From Citrus sinensis (taxonomy: Eukaryota > Streptophyta > Magnoliopsida > Sapindales > Rutaceae): 64,000 bases of DNA. Location: NCBI RefSeq assembly GCF_022201045.2, contig NC_068557.1, positions 23,103,501 to 23,167,500 of the forward strand, written 5' to 3'. A program made the translations under genes and the position numbers. Numbering within the stretch: the stretch's first letter is position 1; each line of letters begins with the position of its first letter. Of the stretch, positions 23,810 through 36,081 are shown piece after piece. The notes beneath the pieces were generated by a model. The model did no database searches. It had not been told where the DNA came from and worked only from the letters and a program-made list of their open reading frames with translations.

Positions 23810-25345
23810 AAAGCTATTTACCTCGACTTTAACCCCGAATCTGCGCCCCAAATATTGCCAAAAACGGTGTGTTTTGCTTTGATTGCTTTTTTGCTTTGAC
23901 TCATTTCCTTTTTCTTTCATTGCTTTTTCCTTACAAGCGAATTGTTTATGCAATTAACTTGGCAATTCTCACGTTGAACCCCTTCACCTTAATATTAGCT
24001 TGATTGATCAAATTCTTGCATGCATGAGCATTAATAATTTACTCTGCAGGTTTTATTTTTTCTTGGTTAAAGATTACAGATATGATTAAGTTAGACGGCA
24101 CTCGCCATTGTTAATTTGTTACAATCATAATTGTGAATCAAATAGACCAAAACTTACTTTTATTTAACGATTTACGAAATCTATTTCACTAGAAGGCATC
24201 TCATTAATTTCACCTGATTATTTAGCAGGTTTAAATATGATCTTATCAAGACAGATTTTCACATTGGCTAACTAAGAAGAAAAATCGACATTTAACGCTC
24301 AATCTTGTTCTTTCATGAGAATGACATTGGACTTAGAACAAACATGAAAAACAACAGCAAACGATGAAACTGAAGCAATATTTTCTTTATAGCATTGTAA
24401 ACGGCAAAACTATAAATTAAACCATAAACAAAGGAACTCAGCTTATTTGATTCCCCACTTGAGTTTCAAATAAGCACCCATAAACAAGAAAACAACAAGT
24501 CTAGCTAGCATTGGGTCCGATCCTCATCGGTATATTATATTCCTCCCTCACCTCCTATATAATAAAGTAACAGGAAATAGAACTCAGAAATTGCAATTAG
24601 GTGGACTTGACAACTGAATAATAGTACGAATAAAAACCATAAACAGAAATGCTCAGACGACCACAATTTTAGCACCAGTAACACTTCCACCAGCAACAAT
24701 TCCAGCACCAGTAACACACAAACACAATCAGCAGCAAGACAATCCCAAAACAGTAACACAGAAACACAATCAGCAGCAAACACAACAGAGTCTTGAAGGA
24801 ACATTTAATGATACATGAAATTAATTTGTATTAATTAAAAATAAATTTATATGAAATTATTTAAATGTTTAAAACTTATTGAAATTATTTAGAGAGAGCA
24901 GACTGCCTTGAAAGAAGCGGCAACAGTGGACTTGAAGGAAGCAGCGATGGCTTCTAGATCATGAAGCCAAAAGGAAGCAAAGGTCAAAATCGGCAGTGAG
25001 GGGCTTAGAGAGCTCGGTCTTGAAGGAAGCGGCAGCGGCAGTGACCACAACAAAATCAGAAGGAAGCGGCGGCAGTTGTGGACTGGAAGGAAGCAACAAT
25101 GGCTTCTAGATCGTGAAGCCAAAAGGCAGCGAAGGTCGGCAGCGGCAATAAAGCTACAAGGAAGCGGCAGTGGCAATTAGAATCTAGAAGGAAGCGGCAA
25201 AGATCCGTTTCTGTGGTTCGGCAAAATAAAGGAAAGGAAACATGGGTTAAACGCACCGTTTTCAATTTAATCAAAACGGTGCGTTTTAAATTCAGGGCGC
25301 GATTCGGGTTTAATATTTGGGGTGAGTAGCAGCGCTCTTATAAAA
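23810..25345. mobile_element. Larger relative of the 1100-1606 long-TIR element
   Basis: The left end (from about 23810, agctatttacc followed by a gcgcccc motif and an aaaacggtgtgttttg segment) and the right end (to about 25345, ending ggtgagtagcagcgctc) are inverted copies. Both match the ends of the element at 1100-1606. The interior of about 1.3 kb has no transposase ORF but carries repeats (24660-24790 and 24908-25220). No 9-bp target duplication is visible, so the exact limits are uncertain. It lies directly upstream of the FAR1-like gene's 5' end. Confidence 0.6.
24908..25220. repeat. Internal GC-richer repeats with ggaagcggcag motifs
   Basis: Two copies of a segment about 150 bases long, aligned by 'gcttctagatc.tgaagccaaaag' at 24950 and 25102, are interspersed with many short ggaagcggcag-type units. 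Both strands are open over parts of it, but the translations are low-complexity and resemble no known protein. Confidence 0.65.
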
Positions 25346-25761
25346 ATTGTATGTTATGAGTCCAATAACTCAGTGAGCTTGAAGCAGGAAAAACTCTATT
25401 TGTTTTAGAGTACGAGTCGATTGGGTAGCTTACTGTTACAAAAGCGATGTTCGGAACGAGAAATCCAGGGAAATAGAAAAATAGACGATAAATGAGGTTA
25501 ATTTAAGAAAATGATAAACATCAAAATAAAATGTACTCAACTACCTTGCAACAGTTGTAAGGTATCACCTAATTTTGTTTTTTTTTATGGTTTCAATTCT
25601 TGATCATTGGATTTAATGAAAAGATAGATTTAAGGGTAGAGATTTGTTTATTTGACTATTAACATTATGCTCCTTGCTATTTATCAAACACGCAAAAGAG
25701 CTAAAGAATTAAAACTTTTAGCACATAAGTCCAAATTATTTAAAATTTTATGTTGTTTAAT
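25346..25761. other. Intergenic, nothing recognised
   Basis: AT-rich sequence between the long-TIR element and the tandem array. I see no gene or element end in it. Confidence 0.5.
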
Positions 25762-26640
25762 TAGTAGTGAGTCTTAAAAAATAAATTTTATTTTAATATT
25801 ATATATTTTATTTAAAAAATTAATTTTTAATATCATTTATTTATTAAAAATATTATTTAATATTATTTATTCTCATTTCATTTAATATTATTTAGTTACA
25901 TGCTTATTGTTGTATTTAATATTTCAAAAAATTAAAATTTTTAAATAAAATAAAATAACTAGTAGTGAGCATTAAAAAATAAATATAATTTTTAATATTA
26001 ATTAATTTTGTTTTATTTAATATTATTTATTTTTGTTTTATTTAATGTTATTTAGTTATAGACTTATTATTATATTTATTCTTTAAAAAACCAAATAATA
26101 TTAAATAAAATAAATAATCAGTTGTGAGTTTTAAAAAAATATAATTTTTAATCAATAATATTTATTTTATTAAAAGGATAAATTTTTAATATTATTTATT
26201 TTATTAAAAATAAATATTTTTAATATTATTTATTTGATTTTATTTAACGCTATATAGTCATAGGATTATATTATATTTATTCCTTCATGAAACTAAATAA
26301 TGTTAAATAAAATGAAATAATCAGTAATGAGTCTAAAAAAATTAATATTATTTTTAATAATTTTTATTTTATTTTATTTAATATTATTTAGTCATAGATT
26401 ATTATATTTATTTTTTAAAATTAAATAATATTAAATAAAATAGAATAAGCAAGTGTGTGTCATAAAAAATAAATATTATTTTTTAATATTATTTATTTTA
26501 TTTAAAAGAAAATATTTTTAATATTTTTATTTTATTAAAAATATTAGTTAAATTATCTAGTCATAGGCTTATTGTTATATTTTTTCTTTTAGAAGTTAAA
26601 TAATATTAAATGAAATAAAATTACATTTTAATAGATCACC
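25762..26640. repeat. AT-rich tandem array, five diverged units
   Basis: Each unit opens with a variant of agtagtgagtcttaaaaa (about 25762, 25961, 26120, 26323 and 26451) and ends with 'ttaaataaaataaaata'. Units differ in length from about 130 to 200 bases because of internal TTTAATATTATTTATTTTA sub-repeats. The composition is almost pure A and T, resembling a matrix-attachment-like or decayed satellite region. Confidence 0.7.
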
Positions 26641-29600
26641 AACCAAACCACATAAACTTATAAATAAATTATAAATAAAACATAAATAATATTAAATAAA
26701 ATAAAATTACATTTTAAAAAGTTACCTGCCAAAACACATAACGTTATAAATAAATTGTAAATAAAAAGGAAGATAAGGGGTTAAATGAAAATTGACAACA
26801 CAAAAGACAAAAATAGGTGGTACCTTGCAACTATTACAACATAGGCGGACCCAAATAAAATTTATAAGTTGGTAAAATAATAGTACTCATGATTTATTAC
26901 ACTTGTTACTGATTAACTTCAAGTTTTAAACAAATAAAGCTTGCTTGAGATTACAAATTTAAAAATTAGTAAAAACTAAGTATGTTCTCACATGATGGAC
27001 TTACACAATGACTCTACAAAATAAGGTGCCATTACATTTGACTAATCAGACAACAACTCAAGTACAAAATATATAAATAAATAAATAAATTATTATTATA
27101 TGACTTATCACCTGCGTATTGAATTTTTTAAAGATCAATTACTGGGTCCCCTCGCCCCAACTATAGTGAAGTGCTTCATATATTTATTGGTCTTGATTTT
27201 AGTTTAAATCTTTCTTGTGTGCTTTTTTTGTTATATATTTTTCTTAAATATATATCGCATCACTTGGGATATTATTAAAAAAAAATTATTATGGTATTTA
27301 CAAGTTTTTTTCAAGAAAATCTATTACATGTGACGAAAGTATTGTTACCATTAAAGAAAGCATATATTTATGAACAACAGAAACTAGTGTAGTTGAACTG
27401 TAGCAAGACCCTTACTATAAATATTCTCCTTTTTTTTGATAAATTACTTGGAAGTGTGGCATAACTTAAAATTACTGTAAGGAAGATTGTTAGTTTCCCT
27501 CTACTGAATTAATATAGACCGCTTATTCCCTTATTATTTTCATAATAGCTAATAACCCTCATAGTATCATAATTTTATAGTATTGTCCTTATTATTAAAT
27601 ATATTTTTATTCATATTTATTATAAAATTAAATAAATCATAAAAAATCAAAATAAAAAATTTAAGAAATGAAGATAAGAAATATATATATCTGAGTGTAA
27701 ATTAAAAATAAGAATAAAAAATTTCTTGTAGCTTTTTGTTATTTTTAAATATTTTTCTTATAATAAATATATATTTTATATTTTTAAGATTAAATAATCA
27801 AGCAAATGAATCGTTTACCCCCTCTTTTCTTTTAAATTTTTGGTGTTAGGGAGATTTTTTAAATATTTTAAAAATAATAAAGAATCAAATAGTACATATT
27901 AATTTTTGTAGGGAAGAAAAATTAACAATTTCCCTTACTACAACAACAACAATAATTAATCATTTAAGAAAATAATAAATAAATAAACAAAAAGCGCAGC
28001 ACTGTGTATTACGTACAGTTTGGTCCCATTAGAAAGTCACAACTAGCGCATCAGATGTTCAATCATTGGTTAGCCAGGAGTTTGTTTTTTGACTTTGAAT
28101 TTCTTTTGTTGTTATGAAGCACGAGCTCGTTGTCATAGTCAAATATTCTGCTGCCGTGAGCTGAGGTTGACTGCTTCCCACTTTCAAGTCTCAACCAATT
28201 AAATGCTGCCACAGCAGTTATATGATTGACAGTTCTCATGTAAAACAAGTTATGATGTGGCGTTGCATGATTGACAGTTGAATCCAGGGGTTTCCCCTAC
28301 AAATGCAAAATTACGATTGATCCAAACACAAATACAAATATGTATTCCTAGGGTTTGTCTAGATTAGGGTTAGACGTCCCCATTAGGATTTGACAATTTC
28401 GATCCCGTCCCGAACAATAAATTAAGAGAGAATTTTGTTTTGAATTTTGTCTCCAAATAATAAATTGGGATAAAAAATATATTTTAATTTTGTCCTAAAT
28501 CCCAATTGAGATTCCCGAATATCCCTAGATAATGTAAATTATTTAAAAACATGATAGGAGGTTAGAATGTAGGCCAAACTAAGAAAATTACTTACTTTTT
28601 TTTTTTCTAGCAGTCATAGTGACTAGTAGTTTGCCGTCGTATGCTACAAATTCTATCATAAAACGATATATTATACGTATATGACTGACATGTTATATTT
28701 TTTTGCTTTATCAAATAGATTTATCATATACATATGATTAATATGTTAGATCTATGTGTTTCATTGAGCTAACTTGTTATATATGTTTATGGACATCCAA
28801 ATTTATGAACGATCGATAGTTTCAAATATTCTGAATCCCTTCTCCAATAGTCAATCAGCTTATATTAATTGTCGTAACTTATACTCAGTGCAATATTATT
28901 CTATAGTATGAACTTTAATTATAACGTGCTATAAGCTTAAAAAATCTATATCATAATCTTATATAAATTCACTTTACATTTACTATCGCAATTTTTGTAT
29001 GCATTTTGCTGTGAATTTAATGTTTTAGAACATGAGATTGATATTTGTGTCTTCGAAACTATGATGATCGTTTTGTAAAGGGCACATATCCTCTATTGAT
29101 TTGAAACTTTTGTTGGTGATATAAAATAAAATATAATAATATAAAGGAGTTGAAAGACAAGGTGATTAAAAAAAGAAGTTAAGCATTTCATTGAATAAAA
29201 TAGAAAAGTTCCTTCTTCATGTATTAAAATCAATGGTTCTAATTTTCTTCTAAAATATAGAGAGCATCACAATGAAACATGCCTAAAAAGGAGATTAGGA
29301 GAGTCCCTACTAAGCTCTTTCGCTCTTCATCTCAACCCATTCTCTGCAAAACCCAAATCCAGCTACCTTTTCCACTGGAGGAAAGTCTATATTGTATCGG
29401 GTCCGGGTCAACCAATTTAATTATCAAGATAAAAACCAATTGGGACAATAACTAACAAGCCGACTCCGAAGAGAAAATGTACTCTACAGTAGCTACTATT
29501 GAAGAAAGCTCTTGCCCACAATTTTTTTTTTTTTTTACTTCCATTGTAGAAGAAAATTTTTGCACTAAAGTATGAGTTGATGCATACATTCGTGACAAGA

Positions 29601-30562
29601 AATAAATGAATAAAAAACAATGCTCTTAGAACAGTACTAAAGACAATTTATACGTAGTTTGATCTAATATTTTAATTTTAATTTATTAAATTCATTTCTA
29701 TGTTACGAGAAAGTAGGTGGTTGAATTAGAGACCATTATTGAATTCGTGAAAATGACTTACTAGAAAATAAACTAACCAATAATATAACGTACTGTCTGA
29801 AAGAGACAAAAAAATAAATAAATAAATTTCCCCCCAAAAATGGCGAAACTGGTAAACACGGCCATAGCCCATGGGGACCATGAGCTGCTTATTTTTTAAG
29901 TTCTGCGTACTGAAACTGAGAAAGATTAAAGTCACACCTCTTAGGGCTGGCCGTGACATAAAACTCGCAGTGTTGATTTGACGTTGGTTGCATCACGAAT
30001 CACGATCGTGCGTAGCCTTGGCCATCAAGATAAGAGTCAAATTGTAATTCCTGGGCACCGCGGCACATGATCAAGAGATGATTGAAATGCGAAGGATTGT
30101 ACGCGGGAGTACTGTGATACCGTTGCCTGTGATTTGAGAAGTTACGGATTTAATTAGGTAACAAGCAATCAGAATTTCCTACGCGTCGATAGTTTCATCA
30201 AATTGAGAAGTTAAGGGAACATGAGCGAGGCGCCTTTCTCTGTTTTTCTAGCCGTATTTGAACCGAAAAGTGAAAAAGAAAACATAAACAATCGACATTC
30301 CAATAATCGATAAAATTACTGAACATGCAAAAACTCGACGTTACAAAGAGAACCCGTGAAATCTAGAGCAATTTAAAAATCTTGAAGCCGAAGCATTCTA
30401 GCACTTGGAATGAGACAGAGAAATAAGAAATTGCTTTCCTTTCCTTCTTCACCTTAACATAATCAGAAGTGAAAATGCCAAAAAAAAAGCAAATATACCT
30501 GTTAGAAAAGAAAATGAAAGTAAGACTAATTGATATTAAGCTACCGGCGGCGAGAGTAAGCC
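26641..30562. other. Gene-poor AT-rich intergenic DNA
   Basis: No gene is supported over almost 4 kb. There are short 'taaataaa' runs near 27070-27090 and ORFs without recognisable domains at 28063-28248, 29417-29620 and 29726-29959. A stretch near 28330-28530 has paired 'ccccattaggattt' and 'aaatcccaattgaga'-type segments that might be ends of a decayed element. Confidence 0.45.
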
Positions 30563-30724
30563 CTAAGGGAAGATCGTAGAAGCCTTTCTTGAACCAGAAG
30601 TGGTGGGTCTGGCGCAAGGAATGCAAGCATAGAAAATGGCTTTGAGAGCATTCTTGAGAACTTGGCCTCGTTTTGGGATCAAACGCGGATTTGTCGTCGA
30701 CGAAGTTGCAGCTGTAGCCGCCAT
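30563..30724 (-). CDS. Possible small protein of 53 residues
   Basis: A minus-strand ORF starts at the ATG at 30724-30722. It has a Ser/Thr/Ala-rich start, a basic middle (RLIPKRGQVLKNALKAIF), a CIPCARP motif and a stop at 30563. The preceding (AG)n tract and the GC-richer local composition resemble a plant 5' UTR and first exon. I do not recognise the family. Another frame over the same DNA (HHFWFKKGFYDLPLGLTLAAG, about 30610-30545) also looks protein-like, so the true frame is unsettled. It may equally be a decayed gene. Confidence 0.3.
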   Translation of the reverse strand: MAATAATSSTTNPRLIPKRGQVLKNALKAIFYACIPCARPTTSGSRKASTIFP

Positions 30725-30801
30725 GTTACAGGGGAAATTGCACTGTGGGAGCACTGAGGAAGGTTCGATTGTCGGGAAGCAGCAACCTTAGCCAAGTGGG
30801 G

Positions 30802-30837
<36 letters not shown>

Positions 30838-31899
30838 AGCTCGAAGGAAGCACCGACGTCGTACAAATAGAGTGTGTCGAGTCCGCGGTTCCGTGTTGAC
30901 AGCCGTGTGGTGTTCTTGAATTAATTTCACTGTTGTATATTTTGTGTTAAGTTTATGAAAGAAATAAGACTGTTGGTCCTTTAAATACAAGCCCCAGGCA
31001 TTTGATTTAATATTTTGGCTCTAAATCTTTACCATTTTGCTTTTATTTTTATTTTTTTTTTCTTTTTGGAACGAGTCCTCCGTTTTAAGCACGCGCGTAG
31101 AGCAGAGTCCCGTGCCCAAGACTTCGTCCACTCCTCTGGGCTCTGGCTCCACATCTACTCCCCGAAGAAAGACGTGTACGGGCCAAGGCTAAGATGGTAG
31201 GATACCTCTTAACGTTTTGTCATTTAACAAAGCATGAGTCTTATTCGGGATTCATTTTGTTTTTTTTTTTTTTAAACATTAAATTTTAGTAAATCTTACT
31301 GTGGGATTTACTTACGGTCGCACAATGAACATAATATTCTATCAAACAACAAAAATTATCAATCAAATTTTCTTAGCATCTGATAGATTGAGATGATAGA
31401 ATTGATCTATTAAAAATTTTTCCATGTGTTAAAAAACTCGGAACAGCTAACACGGCATGCGATGTTTTACGTGGCGTCCAATTATTTTTACAGGTGAAGT
31501 TTTAGAACACACGGTTTGTTAGTTTTCTACTTTTAATTCTTTCCGCGCTTGGTCGCAACTGGTGGCTTTGCCTTTGCCCTTTGCCTTCAGCCCAGGGCCG
31601 TGGCAGCAGAATTGACCAGCCTACCCTCGACGAATTTCGAGTGAAGGAGGGTATAGCGGTAAATCCGTTCAGAAGAATCTTTAACTGAGGTGAAGTGTGA
31701 ACGCGATCGGAATAATCAATTTTCGTGTCAACCGTTCATACCTCAAAACTGCTCCTCTTCCTCTGTTATCTTTATGAAAAATGAAAAACTTTACATTTTA
31801 TTTTCATGAAAATGGTTTTTTTTTTAAATTTTTTTCCACGAACTTGGTGAAGGTTACTTCGATCCTTAAATTATAAAAATAATTTCTTAAACTAAACTA
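30725..31899. other. Intergenic, nothing firm
   Basis: Contains the probable leader of the small ORF and GC-moderate sequence at 31080-31200 and 31550-31700 without recognisable coding sense. It ends at the poly-T that marks the LINE 3' end. Confidence 0.45.
30804..30834. repeat. (AG)n microsatellite
   Basis: An uninterrupted AG dinucleotide tract of about 31 bases. On the minus strand it reads as the CT-rich leader of the possible small gene. Confidence 0.9.
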
Positions 31900-31952
31900 T
31901 TTTTTTTTTTGTAATTTTTTTTTTTTTTGATCAATAATGGGCTCTAATAGAG

Positions 31953-34900
31953 CTAAAACACCACTACGCGGGAATGGGCAACTCCAGCTATATCGTTATT
32001 AAGAATGCTCTGTAAACCAGGAGGAGCATTAGTAAGAAATTGCAAACCTAAAGGTAAGGACAAGCTAAAAGAGGCCAGAAAATCTGCTGCTATGTTCGCT
32101 TCTCTATAGATGTGGTTCACTCTCACGATCCAGTCCCTGCTAAGCAGCTCCCGAATGGCAAGGATGAGAGAGTGATGCTCATTAACAGGAGTGGTCGGAT
32201 TCTCCAGAATTTGAGTAACAGATTTGCTATCAACTTCTACCCAAATCCTTCGAAACCCTCTTTGCCAAGCCATGCAAAGCCCGTGGTACAAGCCCCATAT
32301 TTCCGCAGTAAGAACAGAACAAGCACCAAGGTTGACGCAGAACCCAACCTACCAAACTCCCCTGTAATCCCTAACAAGACCTCCCGCTCCTGCAACACCT
32401 GAGTCCTTCCTAGCACCATCAGTATTCAATTTTACCCACGGCCAGGATGGAGAGCTCCAACGGATCCACTTCTCAACATGTCTCTTCCCAACACCGAGAG
32501 AACTGTTGAAGCAGCTTTGAATTTCAGCAACCCGCGAATAAATATCCAGCATGATACGATCACTTTCCCACATCTCATGATTAAACATGAGCTTATTTCT
32601 CCAGAACCACAGCCTCCAAATAACTACCCCAAAAATTAACGACCACCCTTGTGAATCACCATGAGAGCTAGCCGTATGAAGGTTAGAACCCAACCACTCT
32701 GTGAGGCCATCCAAAAAGAAACTTTGGTGAGCTCCATTAATCAGAAGACGCTTCCAAATTGCCATTGAATAGGGGCAGTCACGCAACACATGTAGCGTAT
32801 CCTCCCGGACAAATCCACAACGCTCACAAGCTGTATCCATGGCTATTCCCCGAGATGCAAGCTCGCAATTAGTCTTGAGTCTGGAGTGAAGGGCTTGCCA
32901 AATAAAAACTCTGATCCTCTGCGGTCCTTTCCAAGACCAAGCTAGCTTCCAAACTGAACTCTCCTCAGATAGCCACGGCTTAGCAAGGAGCATATAAGCT
33001 GAACGAACAGTGAAGTGCCCCGAAGGGGATGCAGCCCAATAAAAATTATCAGTCCCATTGTTCGAAGACGGAGGCATGATGGACGCAATCCGTAACACAA
33101 CATGATGGGGCAGGAGATGGCTAAATTTGTTCCAATTCCAGGAGCCATTCAAAAGCGTAAACTGAGCAACCGGTTGAAGACTTATATCACTGGGAATACT
33201 AGAGAGAGCTAAGTTCGCCAAAGGTTGATCATCGATCGCCCAACAGTCCCACCAAAATCTGACAGTCGTTCCATCACCAATAGACCAGCACAGACCCCGT
33301 CTGGTAGGCTCCCAAGCTCTCCCCACAGCCTTCCAGAGGGGGGAACCTGCATTTGTACGTAAGTTATGGTGGGTATCAGTTGGGAAAAGACCATATTTAG
33401 ACAACAATACCCTAACCACAAGCTTTTCAGGTTTGGTCATAAGAAGCCATGCAATTTTCATTATAAAAGCTTTATTCATGAGAGCAAGCTTCTTAAAGCC
33501 AAGACCACCAGTAGATTTTGGCTGACATACTCTGTCCCAACCAATAAGGCTCATTTTCCGATGCTCCCCATTACCACTCCAAAGAAATCTTCTACACATT
33601 TGTTCAAGCTTAGAAGTAATACTTGCCGACAGGTAAGTTGATTGCATTGCATAGATGGGAGCAGCCTGTAAAACAGTCTGAGATAGGGTGATCCTACCTG
33701 CCAGAGATAAGTGAGAGGCACTCCAGCCCGAAAGCCTCTGATCAACTTTATCCAAAATCTCCTGATACGTGGATTTTGTGATACGCCCATGGAGAAGAGG
33801 CATTCCTAAGTATTTACCCAAATCAGAGGTGGCAGTAAATCCAAGCTCATTACTCAGGTCATGAGCGGTATGCCCTGGAACATTATGGGAGAAGAAAACT
33901 TGAGTTTTAGTTTTATTCACCTTAGCACCCGAGCTAAGACAAAATGAATCTAACACTTCCGTAATAAATTGAGCTTGATCCTTGGAAGCTTCAGCAAGAA
34001 ATAGCAAGTCATCCGCAAAAAATAAGTGGCTCAAAGGGGGACTCGAGCGAGATAGCCGAATTGGCCTCCACCTATTCTGATGAATAGACTCATAAATCCC
34101 ATGACTGAGACGCTCTATACAGAGAACAAAAATATAGGGGGATAATGGATCACCTTGACGAACACCCCGGCTAGGTGAAATGTCCTCAGTAAACTCCCCC
34201 TCCCATAAAACATTCATTCGAGCAGTTGTGAGACAATTCATAATTAGCTGAACTAGAGATGGTGGTAATCTCAACTCCGTAAGAGTATCCGAAATGAAGC
34301 TCCAGTTCAGCCTATCATAAGCTTTTTCCAAGTCAACCTTAATAGCCATCCAACCTTTCTTACCTTTTTTACGTTTCATAGAATGAATAATCTCCTGAGC
34401 AACAATTATATTCTCAGTGATATGTCTTCCTGGTACAAAACTAGTTTGGTGAGGTCCAATCAGATCCGGTAAGAGGTGTTGCAGTCTATTCACAATGAGT
34501 TTCGTGATTGTTTTGTATGTCACAGTACAAAGACTTATGGGACGATAGAACTTGAAGGAGCTGGGATGATCAGTTTTCGGGATTAAAACCAGGAGAGTCT
34601 TGTTCACCGTCTCTGGCACCACTCCATCTTTGAACATAGATTTTATTGTCTCACAAAGCGAATCTCCAACAATACTCCATTGTGTTTGATAGAAGCAAGC
34701 TGGCAAACCATCAATCCCCGGAGCTTTAAACGGGCTCATCTGAAATATAGTACTACGAATCTCCTCATTGTCAACTGGCACACCAAGGCTAGCCAACCTA
34801 GTCTCTTCAATCTCTGGGAATCGGTCACGCAATGGATACAATTGATGCAACACTTGATCAGGGGCATACAACTTCGAAATGAATTCCACAGCTTCTCTTT

Positions 34901-36056
34901 TAATCGCTTGAGGGTCATATAACCAAACACCACAGCTATCCTTGATTGCTTTAATCCGATTACGGGCTCTCCTAGTGATTGTCTTTTGGTGGAAAAATTT
35001 GGTATTTCGATCCCCAAAAGCAATCCAGTCTCGTCGGGATTTTTGGAACCAAAAAATTTCTTCTTGCGCCAAAACTGTCTCCAGCTCCTTCCTCAACTTC
35101 AACTCTAGTCGAATAAGACTCTTGTAAGGTCTATTCTCCATTGCTTTTTGCACTCCCCCAATCCTGGCTAATAAAGATTTTTTCCGATTAAAGATATTGC
35201 CAAAAACGTTTTTGTTCCAATCTGAAACATTCCGAACAAAGTCGTTGGTAGCTTGCCCATAAGACTTAGAACGATCCCAGCTTGTCTTCATGAACTCGTT
35301 AAACCGAGAATCCTTAAGCCATGCAGCTTGAAATCTAAAAGGCTTTTGATCCACATTCCGATGAATATATCGCTCAAACTGAACAAGCACGGGTCTATGA
35401 TCAGAGGCAACACGGGGAAGATGCAGGACCGAGTAATTCGCAAATTTTACCAACCAATCCTGGTTACACATGGCGCGGTCAAGCCTTTTGGATAAACCTC
35501 CACGTGACCACGTAAACTGGGGACTGCTAAACTGCAAGTCAACAATACTGTTTAAGTGAAACCAAGAATTAAAAAGATGGCAAATACCCGTGTTGGACTG
35601 GGATCCCCCACGTTTCTCATTAGCATACAAAATAGAGTTGAAGTCACCCCCCACAATCCAAGGGCCCCTCATGTGATGTGCAATCTCTCCTAGTTGAGTC
35701 CAGAGTTCCCGACGGGTTGTTGACACAGGACTAGCGTAAACTGCTGTCACCCATGACTGCATTACATTCTGATTCATAACTCTAAAATGGATGAATTGTT
35801 TGTGATTAAGCACCACCTCGATGTTTAAATAATTCTTCCATAATATCCAGATCCCTCCAGTAAAACCCACGGCTTCAACCCGATGAGACCTATCAAAACC
35901 ACTCCCCTTTATGAAAAGATCAGCTTTCTTGCCACTAATACGCGGTTCAGACAACACCACCACTGAAGGCTTATAACTTGAGATTAAAGAATTAAAAGAG
36001 AGCTTAAAACTCGTCGAGCCCGCTCCCTGAACATTCCAAAACATGACAGATATCAT
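31953..36056 (-). pseudogene. LINE ORF2: endonuclease, reverse transcriptase, RNase H, with one internal stop
   Basis: The upstream open frame reaches 36173, but the ATG at 36056 (MISVMFWNVQGAG) fits the usual endonuclease start, 26 bases beyond the ORF1 stop. Domains in order: APE-type endonuclease (WNVQGAG, WIVGGDFN, SDHRP), reverse transcriptase (KVDLEKAYDRLNW, GVRQGDPLSP, and FADD near 34011-34022 as the catalytic pair), a zf-RVT domain (WKGPQRIRVFIWQAL, CERCG) and RNase H (NTDGA). A TAG at 32349-32351 stops the ORF inside RNase H. The same frame continues without shift to 31953 and carries the remaining RNase H residues (AEIWGL, EVDSKS, REANIAADFL). The element is therefore one nonsense change away from an open ORF2. 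Confidence 0.92.
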
Positions 36057-36081
36057 AAAAATAACCAGAGAAAGAAATGCC

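Noticed and set aside
29840..29885. A tRNA-Leu-like stretch ('atggcgaaactggtaaacac')
   Set aside because: Only the D-arm region resembles chloroplast tRNA-Leu. No anticodon arm, T-arm or acceptor stem follows.
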